From NCBI GenBank assembly GCA_964399735.1, contig CAYNSO010000006.1:11344-75343 (forward strand): 64,000 nucleotides of DNA. The letters are read 5' to 3'. The position numbers were made by a program, and so were the translations under genes. This DNA is from Fontivivens sp964399735 (GTDB lineage: Bacteria > Zhuqueibacterota > Zhuqueibacteria > Residuimicrobiales > Krinioviventaceae). Each line of letters begins with the position of its first letter. The first letter of the stretch is position 1. The notes below the pieces were generated by a model. That model saw nothing but the letters and a program-made list of their open reading frames with translations, ran no database searches and was not told the origin of the DNA. Below are positions 43,347-52,833 of the stretch, piece after piece.

Positions 43347-44722
43347 TAATCCCAAAATTTTTAAATACCATTTTAACTGATCATTATATCGGTTATGCCT
43401 TGCTTGACCGCGGTTTTTGTATTGTCGAGTTTAATCGAAATTTTACCAAATTTCTCAATCTTCGTGACAGTATACGTGAAAAACAGATAACAGAGATCAT
43501 GCCGGAAGCGATTGGTTTGGAGCAGATATTTCAGGAAATATTGAGTAATGAGCGTGATCTTTTTACCCTGCCGCAAATCAACCGTATTTTAAAGAATGAA
43601 CAAATTGCCTATTACAATATTACTTTTTATTCTACCGGTTTGCAAGATACCCCGATTTTTGTTGTTATTAATGATATTACAGAAGAAACCCGCATCAAGC
43701 AGCAATTGACCCAGCAAAAGTACGAGATCGAAATGCTGGAGAGCCAGAGTTTTATACATGGAAGAAATATCCCCGGTGCGTTGTTGGGTAATTCCGAACC
43801 TATTCAAAAAATTCGCGATATGATTCAACATGTTGCGCAAATACCCAAAGCAACGGTATTTTTGCGCGGAGAAAGCGGAACCGGAAAAAGTCTGGTAGCG
43901 CGTTTGATCCATACCGGTACAGCATTATCAACCAAACCATTTGTCGAGATCAATTGTGCAGCAATACCGGAAACCCTGCTTGAAGCCGAGTTATTTGGTT
44001 ATGAGAAAGGCGCTTTTACCAATGCTTTTACCAGTAAACCCGGATTACTGGAAGAGGCTAATAACGGTACATTATTTCTGGATGAAATCGGCGATCTGCC
44101 TCTCAAGTTGCAGGTTAAATTATTATCATTTATTGAAACCCGGTCATTCCGGCGCCTGGGCAGTACCAGAGAAATACAGGTTAATATCAAACTTATCTCT
44201 GCCAGTAATCGCAATATTATAGAAATGATTAAAAATAATGAATTTCGTGAAGATCTATTCTATCGTTTGAATGTGGTAAATATTGAATTACCGCCATTAC
44301 GGGAAACCGGGCAGGATATTATTACGATTGCCCGACACTTTATAGGTATTTTTAATGCCGATTTTAAAAAGTCGGTGCAGAATCTTTCCGATAGCGCCAA
44401 ACAAAAGCTGTTAAATTATCACTGGCCGGGTAATGTCCGTGAACTGAGAAATGTCATTGAAAGAGCCATGATCTTTGCTACCAGTAATGAAATAACCAGC
44501 CAGGATATTCACCTCTATTATTTATTATCCGAAGAAACGGATACTCATATTGATAATTTCCTCAAGATCCCTCCCGAAGGGGTTGTTTTTGAGGAAATTG
44601 AAAAAAAATTACTTGATAATGCCCTGGAACAGGCTAAAGGCAATCAATCCAAAGCCGCAAGATTGTTGCACATGAGCCGGGATGCTTTTCGGTACCGTTT
44701 GGAAAAGTATAAAGTTATTTGA
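43343..44722 (+). CDS. PAS-type sigma-54-dependent transcriptional activator
   Basis: 459 residues. A PAS domain (about 8-120; GYALLDRGFCIVEFNRNF), short coiled coil, AAA+ domain (about 150-385) and Fis-type HTH (about 415-459, NQSKAARLLHMSRDAFRYRL). Walker A is GESGTGKS (176-183), Walker B LFLDEIGDL, and the sigma-54 loop is GAFTNA (about 223-228), with Asn at the fifth position instead of Gly. The arginine-finger region PPLRETGQDI is present. So it should hydrolyse ATP and can probably activate sigma-54 promoters. It overlaps the GTPase stop codon by four bases (GTGA) and is therefore translated together with it, tying the GTPase switch to gene control. Confidence 0.92.
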   Translation: MIIPKFLNTILTDHYIGYALLDRGFCIVEFNRNFTKFLNLRDSIREKQITEIMPEAIGLEQIFQEILSNERDLFTLPQINRILKNEQIAYYNITFYSTGLQDTPIFVVINDITEETRIKQQLTQQKYEIEMLESQSFIHGRNIPGALLGNSEPIQKIRDMIQHVAQIPKATVFLRGESGTGKSLVARLIHTGTALSTKPFVEINCAAIPETLLEAELFGYEKGAFTNAFTSKPGLLEEANNGTLFLDEIGDLPLKLQVKLLSFIETRSFRRLGSTREIQVNIKLISASNRNIIEMIKNNEFREDLFYRLNVVNIELPPLRETGQDIITIARHFIGIFNADFKKSVQNLSDSAKQKLLNYHWPGNVRELRNVIERAMIFATSNEITSQDIHLYYLLSEETDTHIDNFLKIPPEGVVFEEIEKKLLDNALEQAKGNQSKAARLLHMSRDAFRYRLEKYKVI

Positions 44723-44812
44723 ATGTATTATGATAATTTGGCATATAGATAGTGAGTTATAACTGGAATATTATCTGTAAGGACTGATCATTCATTAAAA
44801 ATTGCATTTACT

Positions 44813-45454
44813 ATGAAAACACGCCATATCATTTTTTTGGCCCTGTGCGGATTTTTGCTTTTATTTTATATCGCTTTAAAAAAGGCCGGCCCACATATTG
44901 AAAACTCTGTCAGGGTTGAAATTAATAATATTCTTTCCAGGCATAGTTTATCAGATGTCAATGTACTGGCAAGCGGGCGGGATATTGCTTTAAGCGGTCA
45001 GGTAAAAACAGAAGCACAGCTAGGTTTGCTTGATAGTCTTGTCTCTCATGTTCCCGGTGTTAGAGTAATAGAAAACCTGGTTTTGGTCGCACCGCAACCG
45101 ATCATTCCCCTCAAAATACCCCGATTCAAGTTATTTTTTAAACCCAACGCTTTCAATGTTACCTTTATGCATAAACTGGTGTTACAATACGTTATCACTT
45201 TTTTGCAATCAAGTAACCGGTTGGCTCTGGAAGTAAATGGTTATACCGATGTAGAAGGGGATGAGAATTATAATTTGCAGCTTAGTGAAAAACGGGCTAG
45301 AAATGTTTACGATCATTTATTGAAAAATGGTATTCCTGATGATCTGATCACATTGCAATACTTTGGAGAAACGGATGAAGAAGCCGGTAAAGGCAAAAAA
45401 AACATACAAGCAAAAAACCGCAAAGTTGAAGTAATCATTCGGGAGGTAAAGTAA
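44813..45454 (+). CDS. Inner-membrane-anchored BON-like and OmpA domain protein
   Basis: 213 residues. One membrane helix (about 6-25, IIFLALCGFLLLFYIAL) is followed by a BON-like domain (about 33-95, RVEINNILSRHSLSDVNVLA, RDIALSGQVKTEAQLGLLDS, VPGVRVIENLVLV) and an OmpA peptidoglycan-binding domain (about 105-213, LEVNGYTDVEGDENYNLQLS, KRARNVYDHLLKNGI, NRKVEVII). It thus spans from the cytoplasmic membrane to the cell wall. The order TM-BON-OmpA is the same as the C-terminal half of the long OmpA-family proteins whose N-terminal half matches the gene at 41929-42819. No strong ribosome site is visible before the ATG. Confidence 0.85.
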   Translation: MKTRHIIFLALCGFLLLFYIALKKAGPHIENSVRVEINNILSRHSLSDVNVLASGRDIALSGQVKTEAQLGLLDSLVSHVPGVRVIENLVLVAPQPIIPLKIPRFKLFFKPNAFNVTFMHKLVLQYVITFLQSSNRLALEVNGYTDVEGDENYNLQLSEKRARNVYDHLLKNGIPDDLITLQYFGETDEEAGKGKKNIQAKNRKVEVIIREVK

Positions 45455-45455
45455 A

Positions 45456-45686
45456 TTGGATTATCTGGCAAAACAAATATTTGTCTATTTACTGGTCGCA
45501 GCGTTGTGGGGTTTTTTCATCGGCTGGCTGATTTTTAAAGTGAGTTATAAGGCAAAATTAAAAAAGATAGAGAATATCTGGAAAATAAATGTTCTCAGTC
45601 TTGAGCAGCAGATGGAAGAACTGCGCGCAATCAAGAACCGGAACGGTAATTCGGCTGTTGCCTCCCCCGAAAATGCAAACACATAA
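45456..45686 (+). CDS. Small membrane protein with coiled-coil tail
   Basis: 76 residues: one membrane helix (about 9-28, FVYLLVAALWGFFIGWLIFK) and a charged helical tail (YKAKLKKIENIWKINVLSLE) likely to form a coiled coil in the cytoplasm. TTG 45456 is the start, one base after the previous stop, with GGGAGGTAAAG upstream. Family unknown. As the last gene of the module it may dock the cytoplasmic coiled-coil and GTPase proteins to the membrane. Confidence 0.7.
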   Translation: MDYLAKQIFVYLLVAALWGFFIGWLIFKVSYKAKLKKIENIWKINVLSLEQQMEELRAIKNRNGNSAVASPENANT

Positions 45687-45908
45687 GAAAGGCGGGGATG
45701 CTTTGTTGATTTAAAACGGCAAAGAATAGTTTATGCATTCCAACCAGATAAATGTTAACAATGCTTATTATTTGACATACCCGGGCAATTGATATAACAA
45801 CACCTTTTTCTTGCTAACTTGATTATTTGTTATTATTTTATTCCTGTAAGGCAGTATAACTCCCGGAGCAACGCTTGTTCCGGTTTTCATTTATCGGTAT
45901 CATCACAG

Positions 45909-47297
45909 ATGAGTAAAAATATGAAACACACATTATGGCTGTTGAAACTAGCGCTGCTCATTATATTTTTGACTAGTTGTACCAATTCTCCAGTAAAAAC
46001 CCTGCAGGTAAGCAATAATGGCCGTCACCTTGAATATAACGACGGGACGCCGTTTTTCTACCTCGGCGATACTGCCTGGGAATTGTTCCATCGCCTGAAT
46101 CGTGAAGAGGCAGATCTTTATTTAACTGACCGCGCCGGCAAAGGGTTTACGGTCATTCAGGCGGTAATTCTGGCAGAACTCGACGGTTTGGTAACTCCAA
46201 ACGCTTATGGAGATTGCCCGTTTGTTAATAACGACCCGGCCAGGCCGGTTGAAGCATATTTTCAGCATGTGGATTATATTGTTAACCGTGCTAATGAACT
46301 GGGTTTGTTTATTGGTATGCTGCCAACCTGGGGCGACAAGTTTAATAAAAAGTGGGGGGTAGGCCCGGAAATTTTTTCAGTTGAAAATGCTAAAATATAT
46401 GGAGAATTTCTGGGGAAACGCTATCGCAACTCTCAAATCATCTGGATTCTGGGAGGTGACCGTTCACCGGAGAATGATACTCATTTGGCAATTATACGCA
46501 CATTGGCAAAGGGACTTGAAAAAGGTGACAACGGCTTACATCTAATGACCTATCACCCAATGGGGGGCGGTAACTCTGCCACCTGGTTCCATAATGACCC
46601 CTGGCTGGATTTTAACATGTTCCAATCCGGCCATAGTGCTCCCAATCTGGCTAATTATGAAATAACCCGTTACAATTATTCCCTGACGCCGATAAAGCCC
46701 GTGATTGACGGTGAACCGCGCTATGAAGACCACCCCATTAACTGGAATACCGCAAACGGATGGTTCGATGATTTTGACGTTCGCCAGGCTGCCTATTGGT
46801 CTGTGCTCTCCGGCGCCGCCGGTCATACTTTTGGCAATCATAATATCTGGCAAATGTGGCAGCCGAACCGTGTGCCTGTTTCAGAGGCGCGAACCCCATG
46901 GCAACTGGCTATCAATCACCCCGGAGCCTATCAAATGGGAGTTATGCGTACATTTTTTACAAAATATCCCTGGCATCAATTGATACCGGAACCCGGTTTA
47001 CTGGTCAGCGATAATACTCATGATAGTGGCTATTGTGCTGCCGCACTTGCTAAAGATAGCAGTTTTGCCGTGGTTTACTCTCCTTTGGGAAAATCTTTTG
47101 TATTGGATTTGCAACTCATTTCCGGAGACCGGTTGAGCGTGTGCTGGTTCAACCCCCGTAATGGAGAATCAACTGAAACGCAAACAATTGAGAAAAATAA
47201 CAGCCACACTTTTATTTCACCAGGCAGCGGCCGGGGTGAGGACTGGCTGCTGGTTATCAAAAACAATACGATTCGAGAATTATCAGCCGGCAAGTAA
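45909..47297 (+). CDS. DUF4038-type glycoside hydrolase-like lipoprotein
   Basis: About 462 residues with a lipoprotein signal (LIIFLTSC, Cys about 23). The body matches the DUF4038/apiosidase-like TIM-barrel family: PFFYLGDTAWELFHRLNREE, KGFTVIQAVIL, IIWILGGDRSPEN, KPVIDGEPRYED and RQAAYWSVLSGAAGHTFGNH, followed by a C-terminal beta domain (DUF5060/Collagen-binding type, SVCWFNPRNGES). Family members cut side-chain sugars from plant polysaccharides, including apiose; the exact substrate is unknown. Starts at ATG 45909 or 45921 keep the signal peptide; a longer frame from 45819 adds a sequence with no signal character. No PUL genes surround it. Confidence 0.85.
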   Translation: MSKNMKHTLWLLKLALLIIFLTSCTNSPVKTLQVSNNGRHLEYNDGTPFFYLGDTAWELFHRLNREEADLYLTDRAGKGFTVIQAVILAELDGLVTPNAYGDCPFVNNDPARPVEAYFQHVDYIVNRANELGLFIGMLPTWGDKFNKKWGVGPEIFSVENAKIYGEFLGKRYRNSQIIWILGGDRSPENDTHLAIIRTLAKGLEKGDNGLHLMTYHPMGGGNSATWFHNDPWLDFNMFQSGHSAPNLANYEITRYNYSLTPIKPVIDGEPRYEDHPINWNTANGWFDDFDVRQAAYWSVLSGAAGHTFGNHNIWQMWQPNRVPVSEARTPWQLAINHPGAYQMGVMRTFFTKYPWHQLIPEPGLLVSDNTHDSGYCAAALAKDSSFAVVYSPLGKSFVLDLQLISGDRLSVCWFNPRNGESTETQTIEKNNSHTFISPGSGRGEDWLLVIKNNTIRELSAGK

Positions 47298-47383
47298 ATG
47301 CTTTTATTGTCATCCAGTATCAAGATTTACTGTAATATTGTAATTATTTTCCACAAGGTTCAAGACAGGAAGGAATTGGTTTT

Positions 47384-47947
47384 GTGAGTTTTTATATTGT
47401 GATTATTGTAGCTGTGGGGTTGGCAATGGATTCTGTTGCTGTATCCATCAGCAGCGGTATGCGACTTGGTACGGTGCGTTTCCGTGAGGCGGCAAAAATT
47501 GCCCTGTTTTTTGGTTTTTTTCAGGCAATAATGCCGGTCATTGGCTGGTATGCGGGCAGCCATATTGTTGATTATATATCATATTATGACCATTGGGTTG
47601 CATTCGGATTGCTGGCTTTTGTTGGAATAAAAATGATCTGGGAATCATTCCGTGCCGACAGCCCGAATCGTTCAACGAACCCCCTTGATTTTAAAGTTCT
47701 GTTATTATTAGCAATTGCCACTAGCATTGACGCCCTGGCAGTTGGATTGGGGTTTGCTATTTTGCAGGTAAGTATTCTTGGCGCTGCCATTGTTATTGGC
47801 GTTGTTACCTTTATATTATCCTTGACAGCTGTATATATTGGCAGAATATGTACCTGCCGGTTCGGCAAACGTGTGGAACTAATTGGAGGTCTGTTGTTGA
47901 TCGGTATTGGCGTAAAAATTCTAATCCAGCATTTATTGGCACAATAA
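47384..47947 (+). CDS. mntP: Manganese efflux pump MntP
   Basis: 187 residues with six membrane helices in two homologous halves. The family motifs are GLAMDSVAVSISSG (helix 1) and IATSIDALAVGLGFA (helix 4), with the two conserved Asp residues needed for Mn(II) export. GTG 47384 is used, behind GGAAGGAA. I saw no yybP-ykoY manganese riboswitch in the 86 bases before it. It is a single gene and probably ends at the hairpin at 47964-47986. Confidence 0.93.
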   Translation: MSFYIVIIVAVGLAMDSVAVSISSGMRLGTVRFREAAKIALFFGFFQAIMPVIGWYAGSHIVDYISYYDHWVAFGLLAFVGIKMIWESFRADSPNRSTNPLDFKVLLLLAIATSIDALAVGLGFAILQVSILGAAIVIGVVTFILSLTAVYIGRICTCRFGKRVELIGGLLLIGIGVKILIQHLLAQ

Positions 47948-47963
47948 TGGATTAATAGTAACC

Positions 47964-47986
47964 TTTAATTGCTTTTAGCAATTAAA
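47964..47986 (+). terminator. Possible terminator of mntP
   Basis: 9-base stem TTTAATTGC (47964-47972) and GCAATTAAA (47978-47986) with a 5-base loop, 17 bases after the mntP stop and followed by TTTA only. It is AT-rich and so weaker than the others in the window. Confidence 0.35.
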
Positions 47987-48232
47987 TTTACCGGAAAAGA
48001 TCATGCTCTGGTTTTTTGCAAGTCATTTTCATCTCGACATGGCGAGTAGTTTTAAAGACCGGCTTTAATAACCATTCATTTGAATTGCCGTAACAAGCAA
48101 TCATGTTTTTGCTTGTGGAACTGTAAAAATTTTATTAAGTTAAAAAAGAGTTCTTTGCATCAGCAACAGATAGCTAAAAGGAACTATAAAGAGCATAATT
48201 CCGACAGGAACTGAAAACGGCAGGAGAAAGTT

Positions 48233-48892
48233 ATGCAGCGATTCGTATTATCCGTTCTGTTTTTATTCGCATTCAGCAATGTATTGCTTGCGCGTGAGAG
48301 GCTAACCAATTGGGCAATCGGGCCGCACATGACGATTTCCTTTCCGCAATCCCGGTTAGCCGATTATTCCAGAGTTGGAGAAGGCTTGGGCGCTAAAATT
48401 TTATACCGCTGGAAAGCTGCGCCGTTTTTTACTCCTCGTTTTGATATTACCTATTTATCTTTTGGCGAAAAGCGAAGCCGAATTCCCGGGTCCCCCTATA
48501 TCTATGATGTTATTCAAACCCGCAATGAATCTTTCCAGTTAACTATTGGCCCCCAGTTTAGCAAGAAACTCGGCAGATTAACGTTATACGCTCACCCCGT
48601 GTTTGGATATTATAATTTCAGAACAATTATTACAATCAATGATTATTACTATGAATCCATATATGGAACACCCTATTCCGAAACCAAAGGCAGCCGTACT
48701 CGTCCGGGGTGGGGCGCCAATGCCGGCCTGATGTTCGACATTGGACTGGGGCCGCATCTTGATCTACAATTAAATTATCAAAAAATTTCCCAAGTTGTAA
48801 AAACAGTGTTGAATAATCAATCTGTATATAAAGATGCAGAAGATTTTAGCATCAGTTTTGGTGTCGTGTTCTTTTTAAAAGAAAAATATTAA
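48233..48892 (+). CDS. Outer-membrane beta-barrel protein (porin-like, small)
   Basis: 219 residues with a signal peptide (MQRFVLSVLFLFAFSNVLLA) and alternating beta strands throughout (AIGPHMTISFPQSRLADYS, FTPRFDITYLSFGEK, FQLTIGPQFSKKLGRLTLYA, AGLMFDIGLGPHLDLQLNYQ), ending in an aromatic-rich strand (SISFGVVFFLKEKY). It matches the general small outer-membrane barrel type (OMP_b-brl) without a specific function. It sits 8 bases before glgB, preceded by AGGAGAAAG. Confidence 0.75.
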   Translation: MQRFVLSVLFLFAFSNVLLARERLTNWAIGPHMTISFPQSRLADYSRVGEGLGAKILYRWKAAPFFTPRFDITYLSFGEKRSRIPGSPYIYDVIQTRNESFQLTIGPQFSKKLGRLTLYAHPVFGYYNFRTIITINDYYYESIYGTPYSETKGSRTRPGWGANAGLMFDIGLGPHLDLQLNYQKISQVVKTVLNNQSVYKDAEDFSISFGVVFFLKEKY

Positions 48893-48900
48893 GAGCCGTT

Positions 48901-51126
48901 ATGACAAATAAAGATATTTTCAAAATGCTTGTCAGTGAACAGGATGTTGATAAGGTATCTCGCAACCTGCATCACGATCCTTTTCAGATTCTTGGACCCC
49001 ATTATATCAAAGTAGAAAACAGAAACAAATGGGTTATCCGTACGTGGCTGCCGGATGCAAAACAGGTTTTCATCCGCATACCTGAAACCGGGCGGGAAAT
49101 AGAGATGGAACCGACCTGGAATAACCATTTTTTCCAGGCTATCATTCCGGGCTGGAAAAAGTTAGAGATCTATCAGTTTCATATTATCGCTCAAAATGGT
49201 CACGAGCGATATATTCATGATCCTTATTTCTTTTTACCGCAAATCAGTGATGATGATTTATATTTGTTCGGCATGGGTGATCATCACAAGATATATGAAA
49301 AATTAGGGGCGCATCCCATGTCTGTCGATGGTGTTGCCGGCGTAAATTTTGCAGTGTGGGCTCCCAATGCACGTAATGTCAGTGTTGTCGGTAATTTTAA
49401 TCAGTGGCATGGCGGCAAACACCAGATGCGATCGCTTGGTTCATCCGGTATCTGGCAGCTGTTTATTCCTGATATTGGTGTTGGTGAAGTATACAAATTT
49501 GAAATTAAAGACACACAAGGGAATATCCTGCTCAAAATGGATCCTTATGGGTTTGGTCATGAAACAAGACCCAAAACCGCCTCGCGGGTATGTAATATCA
49601 ATACTTTTCAGTGGAATGATCACGGCTGGATGGAAAAGCGGCGAAATACTGATCCATTGGCACAACCGATTTCCGTCTATGAGGTACACCCCGGATCCTG
49701 GAAGCGTAATCCGCAAAACGGAGACAGTTTTTTAACATACCGTGAACTGGCCGAGCAACTGGTAGAATATGTAAAATCTATGGGTTACACCCACATCGAG
49801 TTGATGCCGGTAATGGAACACCCCCTCGATGCATCCTGGGGTTACCAGGTGACCGGCTATTTTGCACCTACAGCGCGGTTTGGCGCTCCGGAGGATTTTC
49901 AATATCTGGTTGATTACTGTCATATTCATGATATTGGTGTTATCCTGGACTGGGTGCCGGCGCATTTTCCTTCTGATGAACACAGCCTTGCCCGTTTTGA
50001 TGGCTCTCATCTCTACGAACACGCTGATCCTAAAAAAGGTCGGCATAGTGATTGGGGCACATTGATTTTCAACTATGGCCGCAATGAAGTGCGCAATTTC
50101 CTCATCGCCAATGCCCTGTTCTGGTTTGACAAGTATCATATCGATGGCATCCGTGTCGATGCGGTAGCTTCCATGTTGTACCTCGATTATTCGCGCAAAG
50201 CAGGAGAGTGGATACCCAATCAGTTTGGCGGCCGCGAAAACCTGGAAGCTATTGATTTTTTGAAAAAGTTAAATGAGTTAATTTTTGCCTACTATCCCGG
50301 TGCACTTTCCATTGCCGAAGAATCCACCGCCTGGCCCGGAGTTTCAAAACCCACTTATCTTGGCGGACTGGGATTTAATATTAAGTGGAACATGGGCTGG
50401 ATGAATGATTTTCTTACCTATTTCAGTAAAGACCCGGTGCATCGCAAATACCATCATAATATGATTACCTTTGCATTGCTGTATGCTTTTACCGAAAATT
50501 TTATGCTTGTATTAAGTCACGATGAAGTAGTGCATGGCAAGCGTGCCCTGCTCGATAAAATGCCCGGTGATTTCTGGCAAAAGTTTGCCAACCTCAGAAC
50601 ATTGCTGGCTTTTATGTATGGGCATCCCGGTAAAAAATTATTATTTATGGGCTCCGATTTTGGGCAGTGGCAGGAATGGAAGGAAAATCAAAGCCTGGAC
50701 TGGCACTTGTTAGAATTTGAACCGCATCAAAAGTTACAGAATCTTGTCAAAGACCTTAACTTTTTATTGCGTTCCGAACCGGCTTTGCATGAAATTGATT
50801 TTCAGAATGATGGTTTTGAATGGATCGATTTTATGGATTCGGAAAACAGTATAATCACCTTTATCCGTAAAACACATCGAAAAGAAGATACCCTGATCTT
50901 TATGTGTAATTTTACCCCGGTTTACAGGGAAAATTATCGTATTGGCGTACCTTACCATACCTTCTACCGGGAAGTACTGAATACCGATTCAGCCAGTTAC
51001 TGGGGCAGTAACAAAGGGAATATGGGCGGTTTTCACAGCAACAACATACCCTGGCATGGTCGGCCATATTCTTTAAATTTAATTATTCCACCGTTGGCCA
51101 CGGTGATTTTTAAACCGGTGTTTTAG
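48901..51126 (+). CDS. glgB: 1,4-alpha-glucan branching enzyme GlgB
   Basis: 741 residues, the full two-CBM48 GlgB length. N1 domain (about 15-110), CBM48 (about 120-215, GVNFAVWAPNARNVSVVGNF), GH13 barrel and C-terminal beta domain. Catalytic Asp lies in DGIRVDAVASMLYLDY, Glu in LSIAEESTAWPGVSKP, and the stabilising Asp in VLSHDEVVHGKRAL. It forms alpha-1,6 branches in glycogen in the cytoplasm. It starts 8 bases after the barrel gene but has only a weak ribosome site. No other glg genes are in the window. Confidence 0.96.
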   Translation: MTNKDIFKMLVSEQDVDKVSRNLHHDPFQILGPHYIKVENRNKWVIRTWLPDAKQVFIRIPETGREIEMEPTWNNHFFQAIIPGWKKLEIYQFHIIAQNGHERYIHDPYFFLPQISDDDLYLFGMGDHHKIYEKLGAHPMSVDGVAGVNFAVWAPNARNVSVVGNFNQWHGGKHQMRSLGSSGIWQLFIPDIGVGEVYKFEIKDTQGNILLKMDPYGFGHETRPKTASRVCNINTFQWNDHGWMEKRRNTDPLAQPISVYEVHPGSWKRNPQNGDSFLTYRELAEQLVEYVKSMGYTHIELMPVMEHPLDASWGYQVTGYFAPTARFGAPEDFQYLVDYCHIHDIGVILDWVPAHFPSDEHSLARFDGSHLYEHADPKKGRHSDWGTLIFNYGRNEVRNFLIANALFWFDKYHIDGIRVDAVASMLYLDYSRKAGEWIPNQFGGRENLEAIDFLKKLNELIFAYYPGALSIAEESTAWPGVSKPTYLGGLGFNIKWNMGWMNDFLTYFSKDPVHRKYHHNMITFALLYAFTENFMLVLSHDEVVHGKRALLDKMPGDFWQKFANLRTLLAFMYGHPGKKLLFMGSDFGQWQEWKENQSLDWHLLEFEPHQKLQNLVKDLNFLLRSEPALHEIDFQNDGFEWIDFMDSENSIITFIRKTHRKEDTLIFMCNFTPVYRENYRIGVPYHTFYREVLNTDSASYWGSNKGNMGGFHSNNIPWHGRPYSLNLIIPPLATVIFKPVF

Positions 51127-51356
51127 TTTTTATCAGTTTTTTACTGTATGGCCATTCAATGATAATAAGCGGTTCCGCAGGGGATTACTCTCTGGAATTT
51201 GTCTTGTAAAGTTGCATAATTCTTGATAATTTATAAATCTGGTATCATGATTTTTTAATAGTTGAGAAATGTGCCAGACAATTGGCTAGTTATTTATATG
51301 CAAAAATCATGGTGCATCTAACCATGAAATTATGATTTTATACAAGGAAACGATTA

Positions 51357-52535
51357 ATGACCGCAAATAACGAACAACTCCCTTCAAGTGTAACCTGTAT
51401 TAAACTACACGATAAAGACATTTATCTGGTGGGTACCGCTCATGTTTCCAAACAAAGTGTTGTTGATGTGCAAACAACAGTGGAAATGGTGCACCCTGAT
51501 TCCATTTGTATCGAGTTATGCGAATCTCGCTATAAATCGATTATCCAGCGCGATTCATGGAAAAAGCTGGATATATTCAAAGTGATCAAAGAAAAAAAAG
51601 CCCTGTTTTTACTAACCCAACTTATTATGACTTCGTTTTATCGCAAACTTGGCCAGCAGTTGGGAATAGAACCAGGCGCGGAAATGATCGAGGGCATCAA
51701 ACAAAGTGAAAAGATTGGCGCTAACCTGGTGCTGGCTGATCGTAATATTGAAATTACTCTGAAACGAGTATGGGGTTATTTGAATTTCTGGAACAAGATG
51801 AAAATGATGACCCAGATTCTCGCGGGTTTGTTGTTTAGTGAAAAAATTGATGATGATTTAATTGAACAATTGAAAAAGCAGGATCAACTGGAAACAATAT
51901 TGGAAACATTTACCAAAGAATTTCCTGAAGTTAAAAAACGTTTGATAGACGAGCGTGATATTTATCTTTGTGAAAAGATTAAAGCTGCTCCGGGAAAAAC
52001 AGTGGTCGCTGTGGTTGGCGCCGGGCATGTGCCGGGTATACAAACCCATATTCAGAATGAAAATTCTCTCGAGGCAATTACTCAACTGCCCCCAAAATCC
52101 ATTGTGCCGGTTATTATCAAATGGGCAATTCCGGCAATCATTGTCGCCTTGCTGGTTATCGGTTTTTTTAAAGGGGGAATGCAGCAATCAATTCAATCTG
52201 TTTATATCTGGATCCTTGTTAATGGCTCATTATCTGCACTCGGCGCCGCGCTTGCGCTTGCTCACCCGATCACGATTATTTCAGCCTTTATTGCTGCTCC
52301 AATAACCAGTTTGAATCCAATGATTGCAGCAGGATGGGTTGCCGGCTTGATCCAGGTTTGGATTAAAAAACCAACGGTAAAGGATTTTGAAGACCTGCCC
52401 CTTGCGATAAGTTCGCCCAAAGGATTTTGGAAAAATCCTGTCAGTCGAATTTTACTGATTGTCGTCTTTGCCAATCTGGGTAGTTCGCTGGGTACTTTTA
52501 TATCCGGCAGTTGGCTGGCGGCCAGGGCGTTTTAA
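51357..52535 (+). CDS. TraB/PrgY family membrane protein
   Basis: 392 residues. The N-terminal 230 residues are the TraB/GumN-like hydrolase-like fold (IYLVGTAHVSKQSVVDV, ICIELCESRYKSI, GANLVLADRNIEITLKRVW, VVAVVGAGHVPGIQ) with conserved GTxH, E and GxGHxxG motifs. The last 150 residues have about four membrane helices (VPVIIKWAIPAIIVALLVIG onward). The family includes enterococcal TraB/PrgY, which blocks peptide pheromone, and its chemistry is debated (metal-dependent peptidase-like). AAGGAAAC precedes the ATG. It stands alone between glgB and the receiver gene. Confidence 0.88.
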   Translation: MTANNEQLPSSVTCIKLHDKDIYLVGTAHVSKQSVVDVQTTVEMVHPDSICIELCESRYKSIIQRDSWKKLDIFKVIKEKKALFLLTQLIMTSFYRKLGQQLGIEPGAEMIEGIKQSEKIGANLVLADRNIEITLKRVWGYLNFWNKMKMMTQILAGLLFSEKIDDDLIEQLKKQDQLETILETFTKEFPEVKKRLIDERDIYLCEKIKAAPGKTVVAVVGAGHVPGIQTHIQNENSLEAITQLPPKSIVPVIIKWAIPAIIVALLVIGFFKGGMQQSIQSVYIWILVNGSLSALGAALALAHPITIISAFIAAPITSLNPMIAAGWVAGLIQVWIKKPTVKDFEDLPLAISSPKGFWKNPVSRILLIVVFANLGSSLGTFISGSWLAARAF

Positions 52536-52833
52536 CTGTGTAATTGATATATAACCCGGCATATCATATTATCAAATGAAAATTGAATAAAAGATTTTAT
52601 TTTATTGTTATGTTGGTATCAAGAATTTGACATTCAGGGAAATTGTAAAGTATGTTACTCTGGTAATTTTTTTATGCTTTTTGAAAAGTATATAATTTTT
52701 TATATCTATTTCGCTATGATGAGTTTCTCTTTAAATCATTATACGGTATTTTACAAATTGAGAAATTTCAGGTAATAGATGATGGTTTATACCTGGTTTT
52801 TCATTATTTTCGGAACAATTCCGGGAGTAGATC

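Noticed and set aside
47300..47383. Manganese riboswitch (yybP-ykoY) before mntP
   Set aside because: The leader is only about 86 bases and lacks the conserved stem and loop bases of this riboswitch.
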